Shown here: in pieces, positions 18,540 to 27,376 of the stretch | Layout: the number at the start of each line of letters is the position of its first letter | Numbering within the stretch: position 1 is the first letter of the stretch | Assembly (NCBI RefSeq): GCF_936925435.1 | Contig: NZ_CAKZHQ010000012.1 | Coordinates: forward strand, 1-64,000 | Origin: an uncultured Ramlibacter sp. | GTDB lineage: Bacteria > Pseudomonadota > Gammaproteobacteria > Burkholderiales > Burkholderiaceae_C | Length of the DNA stretch: 64,000 nucleotides | Direction: 5' to 3' | Position numbers and translations under genes: made by a program | Notes under the pieces: generated by a model | The model's database searches: none | What the model was told of the DNA's origin: nothing | What the model saw: only the letters and a program-made list of their open reading frames with translations

Positions 18540-20426
18540 ATGCAATTCCACCTCAACGGCTTCCAGCCCGGAGACCCCCGCGTCGCCAACGCCGACCCGG
18601 CGGCGCTGCCGCAGGGCGATGCGGTGCCGGACATGGTCGATGTGCTGATCGTCGGCTGCGGGCCCGCCGGCCTGACGCTGGCGGCGCAGCTGGCTGCCTT
18701 CCCCGACATCCGCACTTGCATCGTCGAGCAAAAGGACGGTCCGCTGCAACTGGGCCAGGCCGACGGCATCGCCTGCCGCACCATGGAGATGTTCGAGGCC
18801 TTCGAGTTCAGCGAGAACGTGCTGCGCGAGGCGTGCTGGATCAACGAGGTGACCTTCTGGAAGCCCGACGGCCAGCGCCCCGATGCCATCGTGCGCCACG
18901 GCCGCGTGCAGGACACGGAGGACGGACTCTCGGAGTTCCCCCATGTGGTGCTCAACCAGGCGCGCATCCATGACTTCTACCTGGAGCGCATGCGCAATGC
19001 GCCGTTCCGCCTCGAACCGCACTATGGGCGCAAGCTGCTGGACGTGACGGTCGGTGCTGCCGGCGGTGACCATCCCGTCAGTGTGCGGCTGGAGCGCGCG
19101 GATGGCCGCCAGGAGACGGTCAAGGCGCGCTATGTGGTGGGCTGCGACGGCGCGCGCAGCGTGGTGCGCAAGTCCATAGCCCGGCAACTGCAGGGGGACT
19201 CAGCCAACCAGGCTTGGGGCGTGATGGACATGCTGGCCGTGACCGACTTCCCGGACATCCGCTACAAGGCCGCCGTGCAGTCGGCCCAAGGCAATCTCCT
19301 GGTCATCCCGCGCGAGGGCGGCTACCTGGTGCGCCTGTACGTGGAGATGGACAAGCTGGGCGATGAGGAGCGCGTCGCCAGCCGCGGTATCACGGTCGAT
19401 CACCTCATCGCCACAGCGCAGCGCATCCTGCACCCCTACACGCTGGACGTGAAGGAAGTGCCCTGGTGGTCGGTCTACGAGATCGGCCAGCGCATCTGCG
19501 ACAAGTACGACGACGTGCCTGCGGGGCAAGAGGGCGCGCGTCTGCCGCGCGTCTTCATCGCCGGTGACGCCTGCCACACGCACAGCCCGAAGGCGGGGCA
19601 GGGCATGAACTTCTCCATGCAGGACAGCTTCAACCTGGGCTGGAAGCTGGCGGCCGTGCTGCGCGGCCAATGCGCACCGCAGCTGCTGCACAGCTATTCG
19701 GCCGAACGCCAGGTCGTGGCCCAGGAGCTGATCGACTTCGACCGCGAGTGGGCCAAGATGTTCAGCGACCGGCCCAAGGAAGGTGGAACCGGTGGGGTGG
19801 ACCCGAAAGAGTTCCAGAGCTATTTCCAGCGGCACGGCCGCTTCACCGCCGGCGTGGGTACGCAGTACCAGGCCTCGGCGCTCACCGGGCCGACCAGCCA
19901 CCAGCAACTGGCCACAGGCTTTGCCATCGGCACGCGCTTCCATTCGGCGCCGGTGGTGCGCATCGCCGATGCCCGGCCGGTGCAGCTGGGCCACGCCGGC
20001 AAGGCCGACGGCCGCTGGCGCCTCTATGCCTTTGCCGGCGAGCAGCACGACGGCCTGCGTGCGCTCTGCCAGTTCCTGGCGGAATCGCCGCAATCGCCGC
20101 TGCGCAGCCACACCCCGCCCGGCCAGGACAGCGATGCGGTGTTCGACCTGCGCGCCGTCTTCCAGCAAAGCCACCAGGCCCTGGCCATCGAGTCCATGCC
20201 GGACCTGTTGTTACCGCGCAAGGGCCGTCTGGGCCTGCGCGACTACGAGAAGGTCTTCAGCCCCGATTTGAAGAACGGTCCCGACATTTTCGACCTGCGC
20301 GGTGTCGACCGCGCCCAGGGTGCGCTGGTGGTGGTGCGGCCCGACCAGTACGTGGCCCATGTGTTGCCGCTGGACGCCCACCAGGCGCTGGCGGATTTTT
20401 TTGCCGGCTTCATGCTGGCGCGCTGA
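18540..20426 (+). CDS. mobA: 3-hydroxybenzoate 4-monooxygenase
   Basis: MobA is an FAD/NADPH monooxygenase that turns 3-hydroxybenzoate into protocatechuate. The 628-residue protein closely resembles the characterised Comamonas enzyme (about 639 residues) over its whole length as I recall it. The FAD-binding GCGPAG lies at residues 39-44, the QADGIACRTMEMFEAFEF region follows, and the second FAD motif GDACHTHSPKAGQGMN begins near residue 342. The C-terminal thioredoxin-like domain of phenol hydroxylases is present. GGAGA lies 6 bases before ATG. No protocatechuate dioxygenase genes are in the window. Confidence 0.93.
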   Translation: MQFHLNGFQPGDPRVANADPAALPQGDAVPDMVDVLIVGCGPAGLTLAAQLAAFPDIRTCIVEQKDGPLQLGQADGIACRTMEMFEAFEFSENVLREACWINEVTFWKPDGQRPDAIVRHGRVQDTEDGLSEFPHVVLNQARIHDFYLERMRNAPFRLEPHYGRKLLDVTVGAAGGDHPVSVRLERADGRQETVKARYVVGCDGARSVVRKSIARQLQGDSANQAWGVMDMLAVTDFPDIRYKAAVQSAQGNLLVIPREGGYLVRLYVEMDKLGDEERVASRGITVDHLIATAQRILHPYTLDVKEVPWWSVYEIGQRICDKYDDVPAGQEGARLPRVFIAGDACHTHSPKAGQGMNFSMQDSFNLGWKLAAVLRGQCAPQLLHSYSAERQVVAQELIDFDREWAKMFSDRPKEGGTGGVDPKEFQSYFQRHGRFTAGVGTQYQASALTGPTSHQQLATGFAIGTRFHSAPVVRIADARPVQLGHAGKADGRWRLYAFAGEQHDGLRALCQFLAESPQSPLRSHTPPGQDSDAVFDLRAVFQQSHQALAIESMPDLLLPRKGRLGLRDYEKVFSPDLKNGPDIFDLRGVDRAQGALVVVRPDQYVAHVLPLDAHQALADFFAGFMLAR

Positions 20427-20483
20427 GCCTGCAGCTGCGAGCTGCGTGGACAATAAGCGCACTGCCATGTGCAAGGGAGCATC

Positions 20484-21440
20484 GTGAGCTTGGAAGACCA
20501 CTGGCCGGCCGGTCAGGACGAGGGCGGCGGCGGCCCGCGCCGCGGCCTCAACTTGCGGCAGATCGAGGTGTTCCGCGCCATCATGCTGGCGGGCTCCGTC
20601 AGCGGCGCTGGCCGGATGCTCCACGTGTCGCAGCCGGCCATCAGCCGGATGCTGGCGCTCAGCGAGGACAGGCTGGGCTTCAAGCTCTTCGAGCGGCAGC
20701 GCAGCGGGCTGCTCCCGACGGCGGAAGCGCGCCGGCTGTTCGCCGAGGTGGAGGGCCTGTACCGCGGTGTCGAGCGTGTCAACGACCTGGCGCGCAACCT
20801 GGCGCGCAGCGGCGCAGGCAGCCTGCGCATCGTGGCCAGCGCCAGCTACGGCGAGCGGTTGATCCCGATGGCTCTGCAAAGGCTGCTGCCCCGCAACCCG
20901 GGCGCGCGCGTGTCCCTGCGCAACGTCACCCATGACGAGCTGACGGCGCGCTTCCTCAGCGGCGAGGCCGACATCGCCATCTCCATGATGGCGCCAGACC
21001 ACGCCAATCTGAAATCGGAGGAGCTCGGCCGCGACGCATTGGTCTGCCTGCTGCCAGCCTCGCATCCGCTCGCGCGCAGGAAGTCGCTGCAACCGCAGGA
21101 CTTGGCCGGCACGGCGTGGGTGGGCTATGCCGCCGACACGCCACTGGGGCGCGTGCTGGCCGGATGGATGGGCCAGGAGGCCGCGGCCAGTGCCGACATC
21201 GAGGTTCATTCGCCGGCCCTGGCGATCGCGCTCGCCCAGCAAGGCCTGGGGGCGGCGCTGGTGGTGGGCTGGAGCCTGCCGCCGGCGCTCGCCGAAGGCA
21301 TGGTGCTGCGGACGCTGGAGCCGCCGGCCTCGGCCGGCATCTGGGCGGTGTCCTCGCGTACCGAGCCGCTGTCGGTGCTGGCCAGGCGCTTCCTGACGGC
21401 GCTGGGCCACGCTCTTGCCGCCGGCCCCCATCAAATTTGA
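20484..21440 (+). CDS. LysR family transcriptional regulator
   Basis: A 318-residue LysR regulator. After a Gly-rich N terminus the helix-turn-helix is NLRQIEVFRAIMLAGSVSGAGRMLHVSQPAISR, and a periplasmic-binding-like effector domain follows. The GTG at 20484 is chosen because AAGGGAG stands just upstream; the in-frame ATG at 20469 has none. It lies 57 bases after mobA and 177 bases before the D-carbamoylase gene, so it could regulate either. It is clearly related to the LysR at 25415, including the VNDLA-LA linker and E-P-N/ANL loops. Confidence 0.88.
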   Translation: MSLEDHWPAGQDEGGGGPRRGLNLRQIEVFRAIMLAGSVSGAGRMLHVSQPAISRMLALSEDRLGFKLFERQRSGLLPTAEARRLFAEVEGLYRGVERVNDLARNLARSGAGSLRIVASASYGERLIPMALQRLLPRNPGARVSLRNVTHDELTARFLSGEADIAISMMAPDHANLKSEELGRDALVCLLPASHPLARRKSLQPQDLAGTAWVGYAADTPLGRVLAGWMGQEAAASADIEVHSPALAIALAQQGLGAALVVGWSLPPALAEGMVLRTLEPPASAGIWAVSSRTEPLSVLARRFLTALGHALAAGPHQI

Positions 21441-21617
21441 GCGGTCGGCCATAACGCGCAGGCCTGGTGCGAGCGCCTCGCGCGCAACGCGCAGCGAGCA
21501 CCGGCGCGCTCTGCCGGCCGGTTCGCGGCCCGCTGCCGCCGACCACGGCAGGGCCCGCCCTGGCGTGCGCGGCAGGCATCATGGCGCGATCGCTCAAGCA
21601 CGAGCGCGGAGAACAGA

Positions 21618-22565
21618 ATGAGCAGCAACAAATTGGGACTGGCGGTGGCCCAGATGGGGCCTGTGCACCTGTCGGACAGCCGCGCGGCGGTGGTCGCCCG
21701 GCTGGTGGAGATGATGCGCGAAGCCAAAGGCCGCGGCGCCAGGCTGGTGGTGTTCCCCGAACTGGCGCTGACCACCTTCTTCCCGCGCTACTGGATGAGC
21801 GAAGAAGAGGCCAGGTCGCGCTTCTTCGAGCCGGCCATGCCCAACCCCCAGGTGCAGCCGTTGTTCAACGAGGCGAAGAAGCTGGGCATAGGCTTTTACC
21901 TGGGCTACGCCGAGATCAGCCCGGAAGGCCGACCGTACAACACGGCAATTCTGGTCGACCCGCAGGCCAACATCGTCGGGCGCTACCGCAAAGTCCACCT
22001 GCCAGGCCACAGCGACCACAAGCCCGATGCGCCGTTCCAGCACCTGGAAAAGAAGTTCTTCGATGTCGGCGACAAGCCCTGGGGCGTGTGGAACACCATG
22101 GGCGCCAACATCGGCATGGCCCTGTGCAACGACCGCCGCTGGCCCGAGACCTGGCGCGTGATGTCGCTGCAGAGCGCCGAAGTGATCGTGCTGGGCTACA
22201 ACACGCCGTCGCACAACATCCACTGGGACGAGCCTGTGCACCTGCGGATGCATTCCCACCTGATCACACTGCAAGCCAGCGCCTACCAGAACGCGGTCTG
22301 GGCTGCGGCGGCCGCCAAATGCGGGCGCGAGGATGGCTTCCACATGATCGGCGGCTCGGTGATCGTTTCGCCCACCGGCGAGATCGCGGCCCAGGCCATG
22401 ACCGAGGACGACGAGGTGATCGCCGTCAACGCCGACCTCGACATTGGCGTCGCCTTCCGCAAAAACGTGTTCGACTTCGCCCGCCATCGGCGGCCCGAGC
22501 ACTACCAGCTGATTGTCGAACGCACCGGCCCCGGCGAGCCGTTGCCGCAACCGCAGCAGCCTTGA
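21618..22565 (+). CDS. hyuC: N-carbamoyl-D-amino-acid hydrolase
   Basis: A 315-residue carbon-nitrogen hydrolase closely similar to Agrobacterium D-carbamoylase, which cleaves N-carbamoyl-D-amino acids to D-amino acids, ammonia and CO2. The catalytic triad is Glu48 (FPELALTTFFP), Lys125 (YRKVHLPGH) and Cys170 (LCNDRRWPETWRV). The family signature GYNTPSHN is present. GGAG precedes ATG by 6 bases. With racemase and hydantoinase nearby it completes the hydantoinase route to D-amino acids. It ends 1 base from the convergent flavin-reductase-like gene. Confidence 0.9.
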   Translation: MSSNKLGLAVAQMGPVHLSDSRAAVVARLVEMMREAKGRGARLVVFPELALTTFFPRYWMSEEEARSRFFEPAMPNPQVQPLFNEAKKLGIGFYLGYAEISPEGRPYNTAILVDPQANIVGRYRKVHLPGHSDHKPDAPFQHLEKKFFDVGDKPWGVWNTMGANIGMALCNDRRWPETWRVMSLQSAEVIVLGYNTPSHNIHWDEPVHLRMHSHLITLQASAYQNAVWAAAAAKCGREDGFHMIGGSVIVSPTGEIAAQAMTEDDEVIAVNADLDIGVAFRKNVFDFARHRRPEHYQLIVERTGPGEPLPQPQQP

Positions 22566-22566
22566 G

Positions 22567-23199
22567 TCAGCGCCGCGTCGCCAGCCACTGCGCGTAGCCC
22601 GGCACCTGCATCTCGAAACGGTCCCGGGTGCGAATGTAGAACCGCCCGTGCAGACGGCCCACCGGCCGGTAGGCCTCGGTGTCGATGTGCAGCGTGGCCG
22701 GGTCGAGCAGGCCGTCGCGCACATGCATCACCAGCACCTTGCCGATCGCGATGTGGCGCCCCGGGCTCAGCTGCAGCAGCGCGATGCGCTCGCACTCGAA
22801 AGCCACAGGCGCTGCCACGATGCGGCTGGGCCGCACCGTGCTGGAAGAGGTCAGCTCCAGTCCGGCATGCAGCGCCTCACTCTGGCCTTCGGGGAAGTCG
22901 ATGGCGCAGACATTCATTGCGCCGGCCAGGGCCTCGTCGACCATGTGCACCACAAACTGGCCGTTGGCGGCGATGTTGGCCGTGGTGTGCTTGGGCCCGC
23001 CGCCGTCGCGGCGCTGCTCCAGCCCCAGGACCAGCACCGGCGGGTTCTCGCCCATCACGTTGAAGAAGCTGAAGGGCGCGGCGTTGTCACCATGCGACTG
23101 CGACCAGGTCGTGACCAGCGCGATCGGGCGCGGCACGATCGTCGCGGAAAGAAGCTTGTACTGGTCGGCAGGCGCCAGCGCGTTGATGTCGATCTTCAT
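22567..23199 (-). CDS. flavin-reductase-like (FMN-binding split barrel) protein
   Basis: A 210-residue protein of the flavin reductase domain family. It has the split-barrel signatures PRPIALVTTWSQ at residues 23-34, NAAPFSFFNVMGENPPVLVLGL and DTTANI-like KHTTANIAANGQFVVH. Such proteins bind FMN and often supply reduced flavin to a monooxygenase or act as oxidoreductases. No partner monooxygenase is adjacent. It is the third gene of a minus-strand operon with the FAD-linked oxidase (12-base gap) and racemase. Confidence 0.85.
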   Translation of the reverse strand: MKIDINALAPADQYKLLSATIVPRPIALVTTWSQSHGDNAAPFSFFNVMGENPPVLVLGLEQRRDGGGPKHTTANIAANGQFVVHMVDEALAGAMNVCAIDFPEGQSEALHAGLELTSSSTVRPSRIVAAPVAFECERIALLQLSPGRHIAIGKVLVMHVRDGLLDPATLHIDTEAYRPVGRLHGRFYIRTRDRFEMQVPGYAQWLATRR

Positions 23200-23211
23200 G
23201 CGCGGCAGGCC

Positions 23212-24645
23212 TCAGAGCAGCTTGCCGGGATTCATGATCAGGTTGGGGTCCAGGGCCCGCTTGATGGCCATCATCATTTCCATCTCCAGCGGGTCCTTGT
23301 AGTGGCGCAGCTCGTCGCGCCGCAACTGGCCGACGCCGTGCTCGGCACTGATGCTGCCGTTGAAGGCCGCCACCCTGTCATGCACAGCGCGGTTGAGCAG
23401 CACCGTGGCCGCCTTGACGGCCTCCGGCGCCAGGCCGGCCGGCAGCAGGACGTTGTAGTGCAGGTTGCCGTCGCCCAGGTGGCCGAAGTTGATCACCCGC
23501 GCCGCCAGGCCACTGGCGGCCGCCGCATCCCGCACCGCGGCGCCGGCCTCGGCAACGAAGGCGGGCAGGGCGGAGATCGGCAGCGCGATGTCGTGCTTGA
23601 CCACCGGTCCGGCGCGCACCTGGGCCTGCGAGATCCCCTCGCGCAGTTTCCAGAAGGCCTGGGCCTGGGCCTGGCTGGCGGCAACCACCGCCCCATCGCC
23701 GATCAAGCCGTCCTCCATCGCCTGCGCCAGGGCTTGTTCCAGCATGTCCTGCAGGCCGTGCGGCGCGGTGTCCCCCAGTTCCACCAGCGCATGGAAGGGG
23801 CTGGCACCGGCCATCGGCGCCCGTGTGTCCGTCACGTGTTGCAGAACCAGGTCGAGCGCATCTTGCGACAGCATCTCGAAAGCCAGCAGCCGCTCGCCGC
23901 AAGCCGCCCGCAGCCTCTCGAGCAGAGCGACCAGTTGCTGCAGGTCGCTTGCGCCCACCCAAGCGGTGGCGCGCGCGCTCACTTGCGGGAACAGCTTGAG
24001 CACGGCACCGGTGATGATGCCCAGCGTTCCCTCGGAGCCGACAAACAGGCCGCGCAGGTCGTAGCCGGTGTTGTCCTTGCGCAGTCCGCGCAGGCCGTCC
24101 CAGATGCGGCCATCGGGCAGCACCACTTCCAGTCCCAGCACCAGGTCGCGCATGTTGCCGTAGCGAAGGACGGCGATGCCGCCGGCGTTGGTGGCCAGGT
24201 TGCCGCCGATGGTGCAGCTGCCTTCGGCGCCCAGACTCAGCGGAAAGAAGCGACCGGCCTGCCTGGCGGCGTCCTGCGCATGGGCCAGGATGACGCCGGC
24301 GTCGACCGTCAGCGTGTTGTTCAGCGGATCGATGGCCCGCACCCTGTTCATGCGCGTGGTGGAGACGATCACCTGGGCGCCGCTGGCATCGGGCGTGGCG
24401 CCGCCGCTCATGCCGGTGTTGCCGCCCTGGGTGACGATGGGCGTGTGGGCGGCGCGGCAGATGCGCACCACGGCCGCCGTCTCGGTGGTGTCGGCGGGCC
24501 GGACCACGACGGGCACCCGGCCCTGCCACTTGCCCAGCCAGTCCCGGGTGTAGCCGGCCTGTTGCTGCGCGTCGGTGACCACGCCCTCGGCCCCCACCGC
24601 CTCGCGCAAGCGGCGCACAAGCAGCTCGGTGTTGGTGTCAGCCAC
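23212..24645 (-). CDS. FAD-linked oxidase, GlcD / D-2-hydroxyacid dehydrogenase type
   Basis: A 477-residue flavoprotein. The PCMH-type FAD domain is seen in PIVTQGGNTGMSGGATPD (near residue 77) and LGAEGSCTIGGNLATNAGG. The C-terminal FAD-oxidase domain ends with NGSISAEHGVGQLRRDEL, typical of GlcD, D-lactate and D-2-hydroxyglutarate dehydrogenases. It probably oxidises a D-2-hydroxy acid. It overlaps the racemase gene by 8 bases, so it belongs to the hydantoin island and may handle a downstream product of that pathway. Confidence 0.88.
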   Translation of the reverse strand: MADTNTELLVRRLREAVGAEGVVTDAQQQAGYTRDWLGKWQGRVPVVVRPADTTETAAVVRICRAAHTPIVTQGGNTGMSGGATPDASGAQVIVSTTRMNRVRAIDPLNNTLTVDAGVILAHAQDAARQAGRFFPLSLGAEGSCTIGGNLATNAGGIAVLRYGNMRDLVLGLEVVLPDGRIWDGLRGLRKDNTGYDLRGLFVGSEGTLGIITGAVLKLFPQVSARATAWVGASDLQQLVALLERLRAACGERLLAFEMLSQDALDLVLQHVTDTRAPMAGASPFHALVELGDTAPHGLQDMLEQALAQAMEDGLIGDGAVVAASQAQAQAFWKLREGISQAQVRAGPVVKHDIALPISALPAFVAEAGAAVRDAAAASGLAARVINFGHLGDGNLHYNVLLPAGLAPEAVKAATVLLNRAVHDRVAAFNGSISAEHGVGQLRRDELRHYKDPLEMEMMMAIKRALDPNLIMNPGKLL

Positions 24646-25318
24646 GCCTGGCCTTTTCCCAATCGAGCTGGACCCGGCCGATCGCCATCGCCGCCGCCGC
24701 CTGACTGGGCTCGACCACCGGCAGGCCGATCGCGTCCTGCAAGGCGTCGCGGTAGGCCGCCATGCCGGCGCAGCCCATCACAACGACGTCGGCGCCGTGC
24801 GCATCGCGCAGCCGCCGGCCGGTGGCGATCATGCGTCCCAGCGTCCGCTCGCGGTCGCCCAGTTCGCTGACCTGCAGGCCGATGGCCAGTTCGCCGGCGA
24901 AACGGTCGCCCAGCCCCATGGCACCGTAAGTGCGCAGGTGACGCGGGATCGACCCCGGCAGGATGGCGATGACGCCGAAACGCTGGCCCAGTGTCAGCGC
25001 GGTGAGCAGCCCGCATTCGCTGATGCCCAGCACCGGGACCCCCGGCAAGCCTTCCCGCACCAGGTGCAGGCCGGGATCGCTGAAACATGCGATCACCACC
25101 GCGGCCGCACGCGGCTGCAGCGAAGTCGCCAGCTGCAGCAGCGGCAGCGCAACCGACTCGACATCGCGCTGGCTCTGGATGCCGGGCGGCCCGGACTCCA
25201 GCGTCAGGCACTCGATCGCCGGACCACCAGGCAGGCGCAGCGGCGCCATGGCAGCATCGATGCCGGCGGTGACGGCGCGGCTGCTGTTGGGGTTGATGAC
25301 GTAGATGGTTGGCTGCAT
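24638..25318 (-). CDS. hyuE: hydantoin racemase, Asp/Glu racemase superfamily
   Basis: A 226-residue protein with the two catalytic cysteines of hydantoin racemases, Cys78 in VIACFSDPG and Cys183 in VMGCAGMA, and the N-terminal INPNSS signature. These enzymes interconvert the enantiomers of 5-substituted hydantoins, or isomerise related imides such as maleate in other subfamilies. It is the first gene of a minus-strand operon that diverges from lysR at 25415 across a 96-base region containing a perfect inverted repeat. Confidence 0.85.
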   Translation of the reverse strand: MQPTIYVINPNSSRAVTAGIDAAMAPLRLPGGPAIECLTLESGPPGIQSQRDVESVALPLLQLATSLQPRAAAVVIACFSDPGLHLVREGLPGVPVLGISECGLLTALTLGQRFGVIAILPGSIPRHLRTYGAMGLGDRFAGELAIGLQVSELGDRERTLGRMIATGRRLRDAHGADVVVMGCAGMAAYRDALQDAIGLPVVEPSQAAAAMAIGRVQLDWEKARRG

Positions 25319-25370
25319 GGGCCGACTCTAGGCCGCCGGCCGGGGCACGCAAATTGCTCATTCGTTGGCA

Positions 25371-25393
25371 GCCCTTAACCTCCTGTTAAGGGC
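25371..25393. promoter_or_regulatory. 9-bp perfect inverted repeat, probable LysR box
   Basis: GCCCTTAAC and GTTAAGGGC are perfect arms around CTCCT. The core TTAAC-N5-GTTAA fits the LysR T-N11-A rule. It lies between the divergent hyuE and lysR genes, 22 bases before the lysR start, so it is probably the autoregulatory site that also controls the hyuE operon. A second TTAAC-N5-GTTA site stands at 26353-26367. Confidence 0.7.
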
Positions 25394-25414
25394 GCCGACC
25401 CGCCAGGAGCCCGG

Positions 25415-26356
25415 ATGACGCTGAACCTGCGCCAGATCGAAATCTTTCGCGCCGTGATGACCACCGGCTCGATCAGCGGCGCCTCGCAACTCCTGTTCGT
25501 GTCGCAGCCGGCAGTGAGCAGGCTGCTCTCGCATACCGAGCAGCGGGTGGGCTTTGCCCTGTTCGAACGGATCAAGGGCCGGCTCTACGCCACCCCGGAA
25601 GCCAGGAAGCTGTTCCACGAGGTCGAGGCGGTCTACCAGGCGGTGCAGCGGGTCAACGATCTTGCCGGCGACCTTGCCAAGAACCGCTCAGGCATCCTCA
25701 ACGTCGTCTCCAGCCCCAGCGTGGGCCAGATGCTGATCCCTGAGGCGCTGGCGCTGTTCCGCGCCAGCCATCCGGACGTCAAGCTCAGCTTCCAGTGCCT
25801 GAGCTACGAGCACCTGAAGGCGCGGCTGCTGCATCGCCAGGCCGACCTGGGCATGATCATCCTGCCGATGGAGCACCCCAACCTGGAGACGACGCCGCTG
25901 TGCCGCAACCGGCTGGTGTGTATCCTGCCGTACAACCACGAGCTGACGCGGCGCGCCACGCTCACCCTGGCCGATCTGCGGCAGTTCCCGCTGATCGGCT
26001 ACGAGAAGAGCACGCCGCTGGGCAGCATGGTGGAGCGCATGTACCAGGAAGCCGACGAGCCGATGGCCGTGGCCATCGAGGTCGGCTCGCCGCAGAACGC
26101 CTGCTCCCTGGTGCAGATGGGCGCCGGCGTGGCCCTGGTCGACGAATTCTCCGTGCGCAGCTGGTCGGCGAGCAGCCATCTGGTGGTGCGGCCTGTGGTG
26201 AATGCACCAATCCTGGAGGCCAGCCTGGTGCACATGCGCTTCGAGCCGCCCTCGCAGCTGACCCAGGCCTTCATCGCCCAGCTGCGCCAGCTGGTGCGCG
26301 AGCAGGGCTTTGGCATGGCAGAGGAGCCGGAGCCTGTGGTGCTGGCTACGGCTTAA
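25415..26356 (+). CDS. LysR family regulator of the hydantoin island
   Basis: A 313-residue regulator. The DNA-binding helix-turn-helix is NLRQIEIFRAVMTTGSISGASQLLFVSQPAVSRLL at residues 4-38; the rest is a type-2 periplasmic-binding-like effector domain. It has AGGAG 5 bases before ATG. It is transcribed divergently from the racemase operon and upstream of the DHDPS-SDR-hydantoinase operon, and LysR-type boxes occur on both sides, which points to a role as activator of both. It shares a recognisable paralogous relation with the LysR at 20484. Confidence 0.92.
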   Translation: MTLNLRQIEIFRAVMTTGSISGASQLLFVSQPAVSRLLSHTEQRVGFALFERIKGRLYATPEARKLFHEVEAVYQAVQRVNDLAGDLAKNRSGILNVVSSPSVGQMLIPEALALFRASHPDVKLSFQCLSYEHLKARLLHRQADLGMIILPMEHPNLETTPLCRNRLVCILPYNHELTRRATLTLADLRQFPLIGYEKSTPLGSMVERMYQEADEPMAVAIEVGSPQNACSLVQMGAGVALVDEFSVRSWSASSHLVVRPVVNAPILEASLVHMRFEPPSQLTQAFIAQLRQLVREQGFGMAEEPEPVVLATA

Positions 26357-26367
26357 CAGCAGGTTAT
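26353..26367. promoter_or_regulatory. second LysR-type box upstream of the DHDPS-like operon
   Basis: TTAACAGCAGGTTAT has arms TTAAC/GTTA around AGCAG, the same layout as the perfect box at 25371-25393. It overlaps the lysR stop codon and lies 57 bases upstream of the DHDPS-like gene. Shared spacing and arms suggest the same regulator binds both sites. Confidence 0.5.
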
Positions 26368-26423
26368 ACGTTGCGCACAAATCGGCAGGCGACAGCGGGC
26401 CAGCGGTTCACAACAATCTGCTG

Positions 26424-27365
26424 ATGCAAACGACCACATCTTCGCCCGCCGACGGCCTCGCAGCCAGCGGGGTCTACACCATCTGCCCCACACCCTTCGC
26501 CGCCGGCGGCGCACTCGATCTGGCCAGCATCGCGCCGCTGGTGGACTTCCAGGTGGCGGCCGGGGTGAGCGGGCTGGCGATCCTGGGCTTCCTCGGTGAA
26601 GCCCACAAGCTGTCCAACGCAGAGCGGCGGGACGTGGTCGCGGCCTTCGTGGCGGCCGCGGCGGGCCGGGTCCCGGTCTGGGTCGGCGTGCGGGCGCTGG
26701 GCATCGCCGGCACCATCGAGCAGGCGCGCGAGGCGGCCGACCTGGGTGCCAGGGCGGTGTTCGCCGCGCCGCTGGACAATGCCTCGGACGCGGTGCAGTT
26801 CGACTATTACCAGGCGTTGGCCGTCGCCCTGCCGATCCCGGTCGTAATCCACGACTTCCCGGCCTCCTTCGGCACCGAGATATCGGCCGAATTGGTCGCC
26901 CGGCTGGGCCGCGAAGGCGGGGTCGGCATGATCAAGATGGAGGAGCCCCCTGTCGGCCCCAAGATCAGCCGCATCCGCGAACTGGCGGGCGAGCGCATGC
27001 GCATCTTCGGCGGGCTGGGCGGCGTGTACTTCCTGGAGGAGCTGCAGCGGGGCGCCGTCGGCACCATGACCGGCTTCGCCTATCCCGAGATCCTGGTGCG
27101 CATCTACCGCCAGTTCGCGCAAGGCGACGAAGCCGGGGCTGCCGCAACCTTTGACCGCTATTGCCCGTTGATCCGCTACGAATTCCAGCCCAAGCTGGGG
27201 CTGGCGCTGCGCAAATACATCTACATGCGACGCGGCCTGATCGCCAGCGACGCGATCCGCGCGCCCGGCATGCGCATCGACCCGGCCAGCATCCGGGAAC
27301 TCGAGGCGACCATCGAACGGGTGGGCCTGTCCATCACCGCCGGCTCGCCGCTGGCGATCCGCTGA
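26424..27365 (+). CDS. dihydrodipicolinate synthase family aldolase/dehydratase
   Basis: A 313-residue class I aldolase of the DapA/NanA superfamily. The pyruvate-binding GFLGEAHKLS loop and the Schiff-base Lys171 in GMIKMEEPP are present. The catalytic Tyr of DHDPS, found in YNVP, is replaced in VIHDFPASFG by His, so it is not a lysine-biosynthesis enzyme. Start chosen at ATG 26424 because the upstream extension runs into the lysR 3' end. It begins an operon with SDR (11-base gap) and hydantoinase, and probably cleaves or dehydrates a catabolic 2-oxo acid. Confidence 0.85.
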   Translation: MQTTTSSPADGLAASGVYTICPTPFAAGGALDLASIAPLVDFQVAAGVSGLAILGFLGEAHKLSNAERRDVVAAFVAAAAGRVPVWVGVRALGIAGTIEQAREAADLGARAVFAAPLDNASDAVQFDYYQALAVALPIPVVIHDFPASFGTEISAELVARLGREGGVGMIKMEEPPVGPKISRIRELAGERMRIFGGLGGVYFLEELQRGAVGTMTGFAYPEILVRIYRQFAQGDEAGAAATFDRYCPLIRYEFQPKLGLALRKYIYMRRGLIASDAIRAPGMRIDPASIRELEATIERVGLSITAGSPLAIR

Positions 27366-27376
27366 GCGGGACCAAG

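Noticed and set aside
22513..24870. 785-codon plus-strand ORF
   Set aside because: It lies opposite the flavin-reductase-like and FAD-linked oxidase genes and has only low-complexity sequence.
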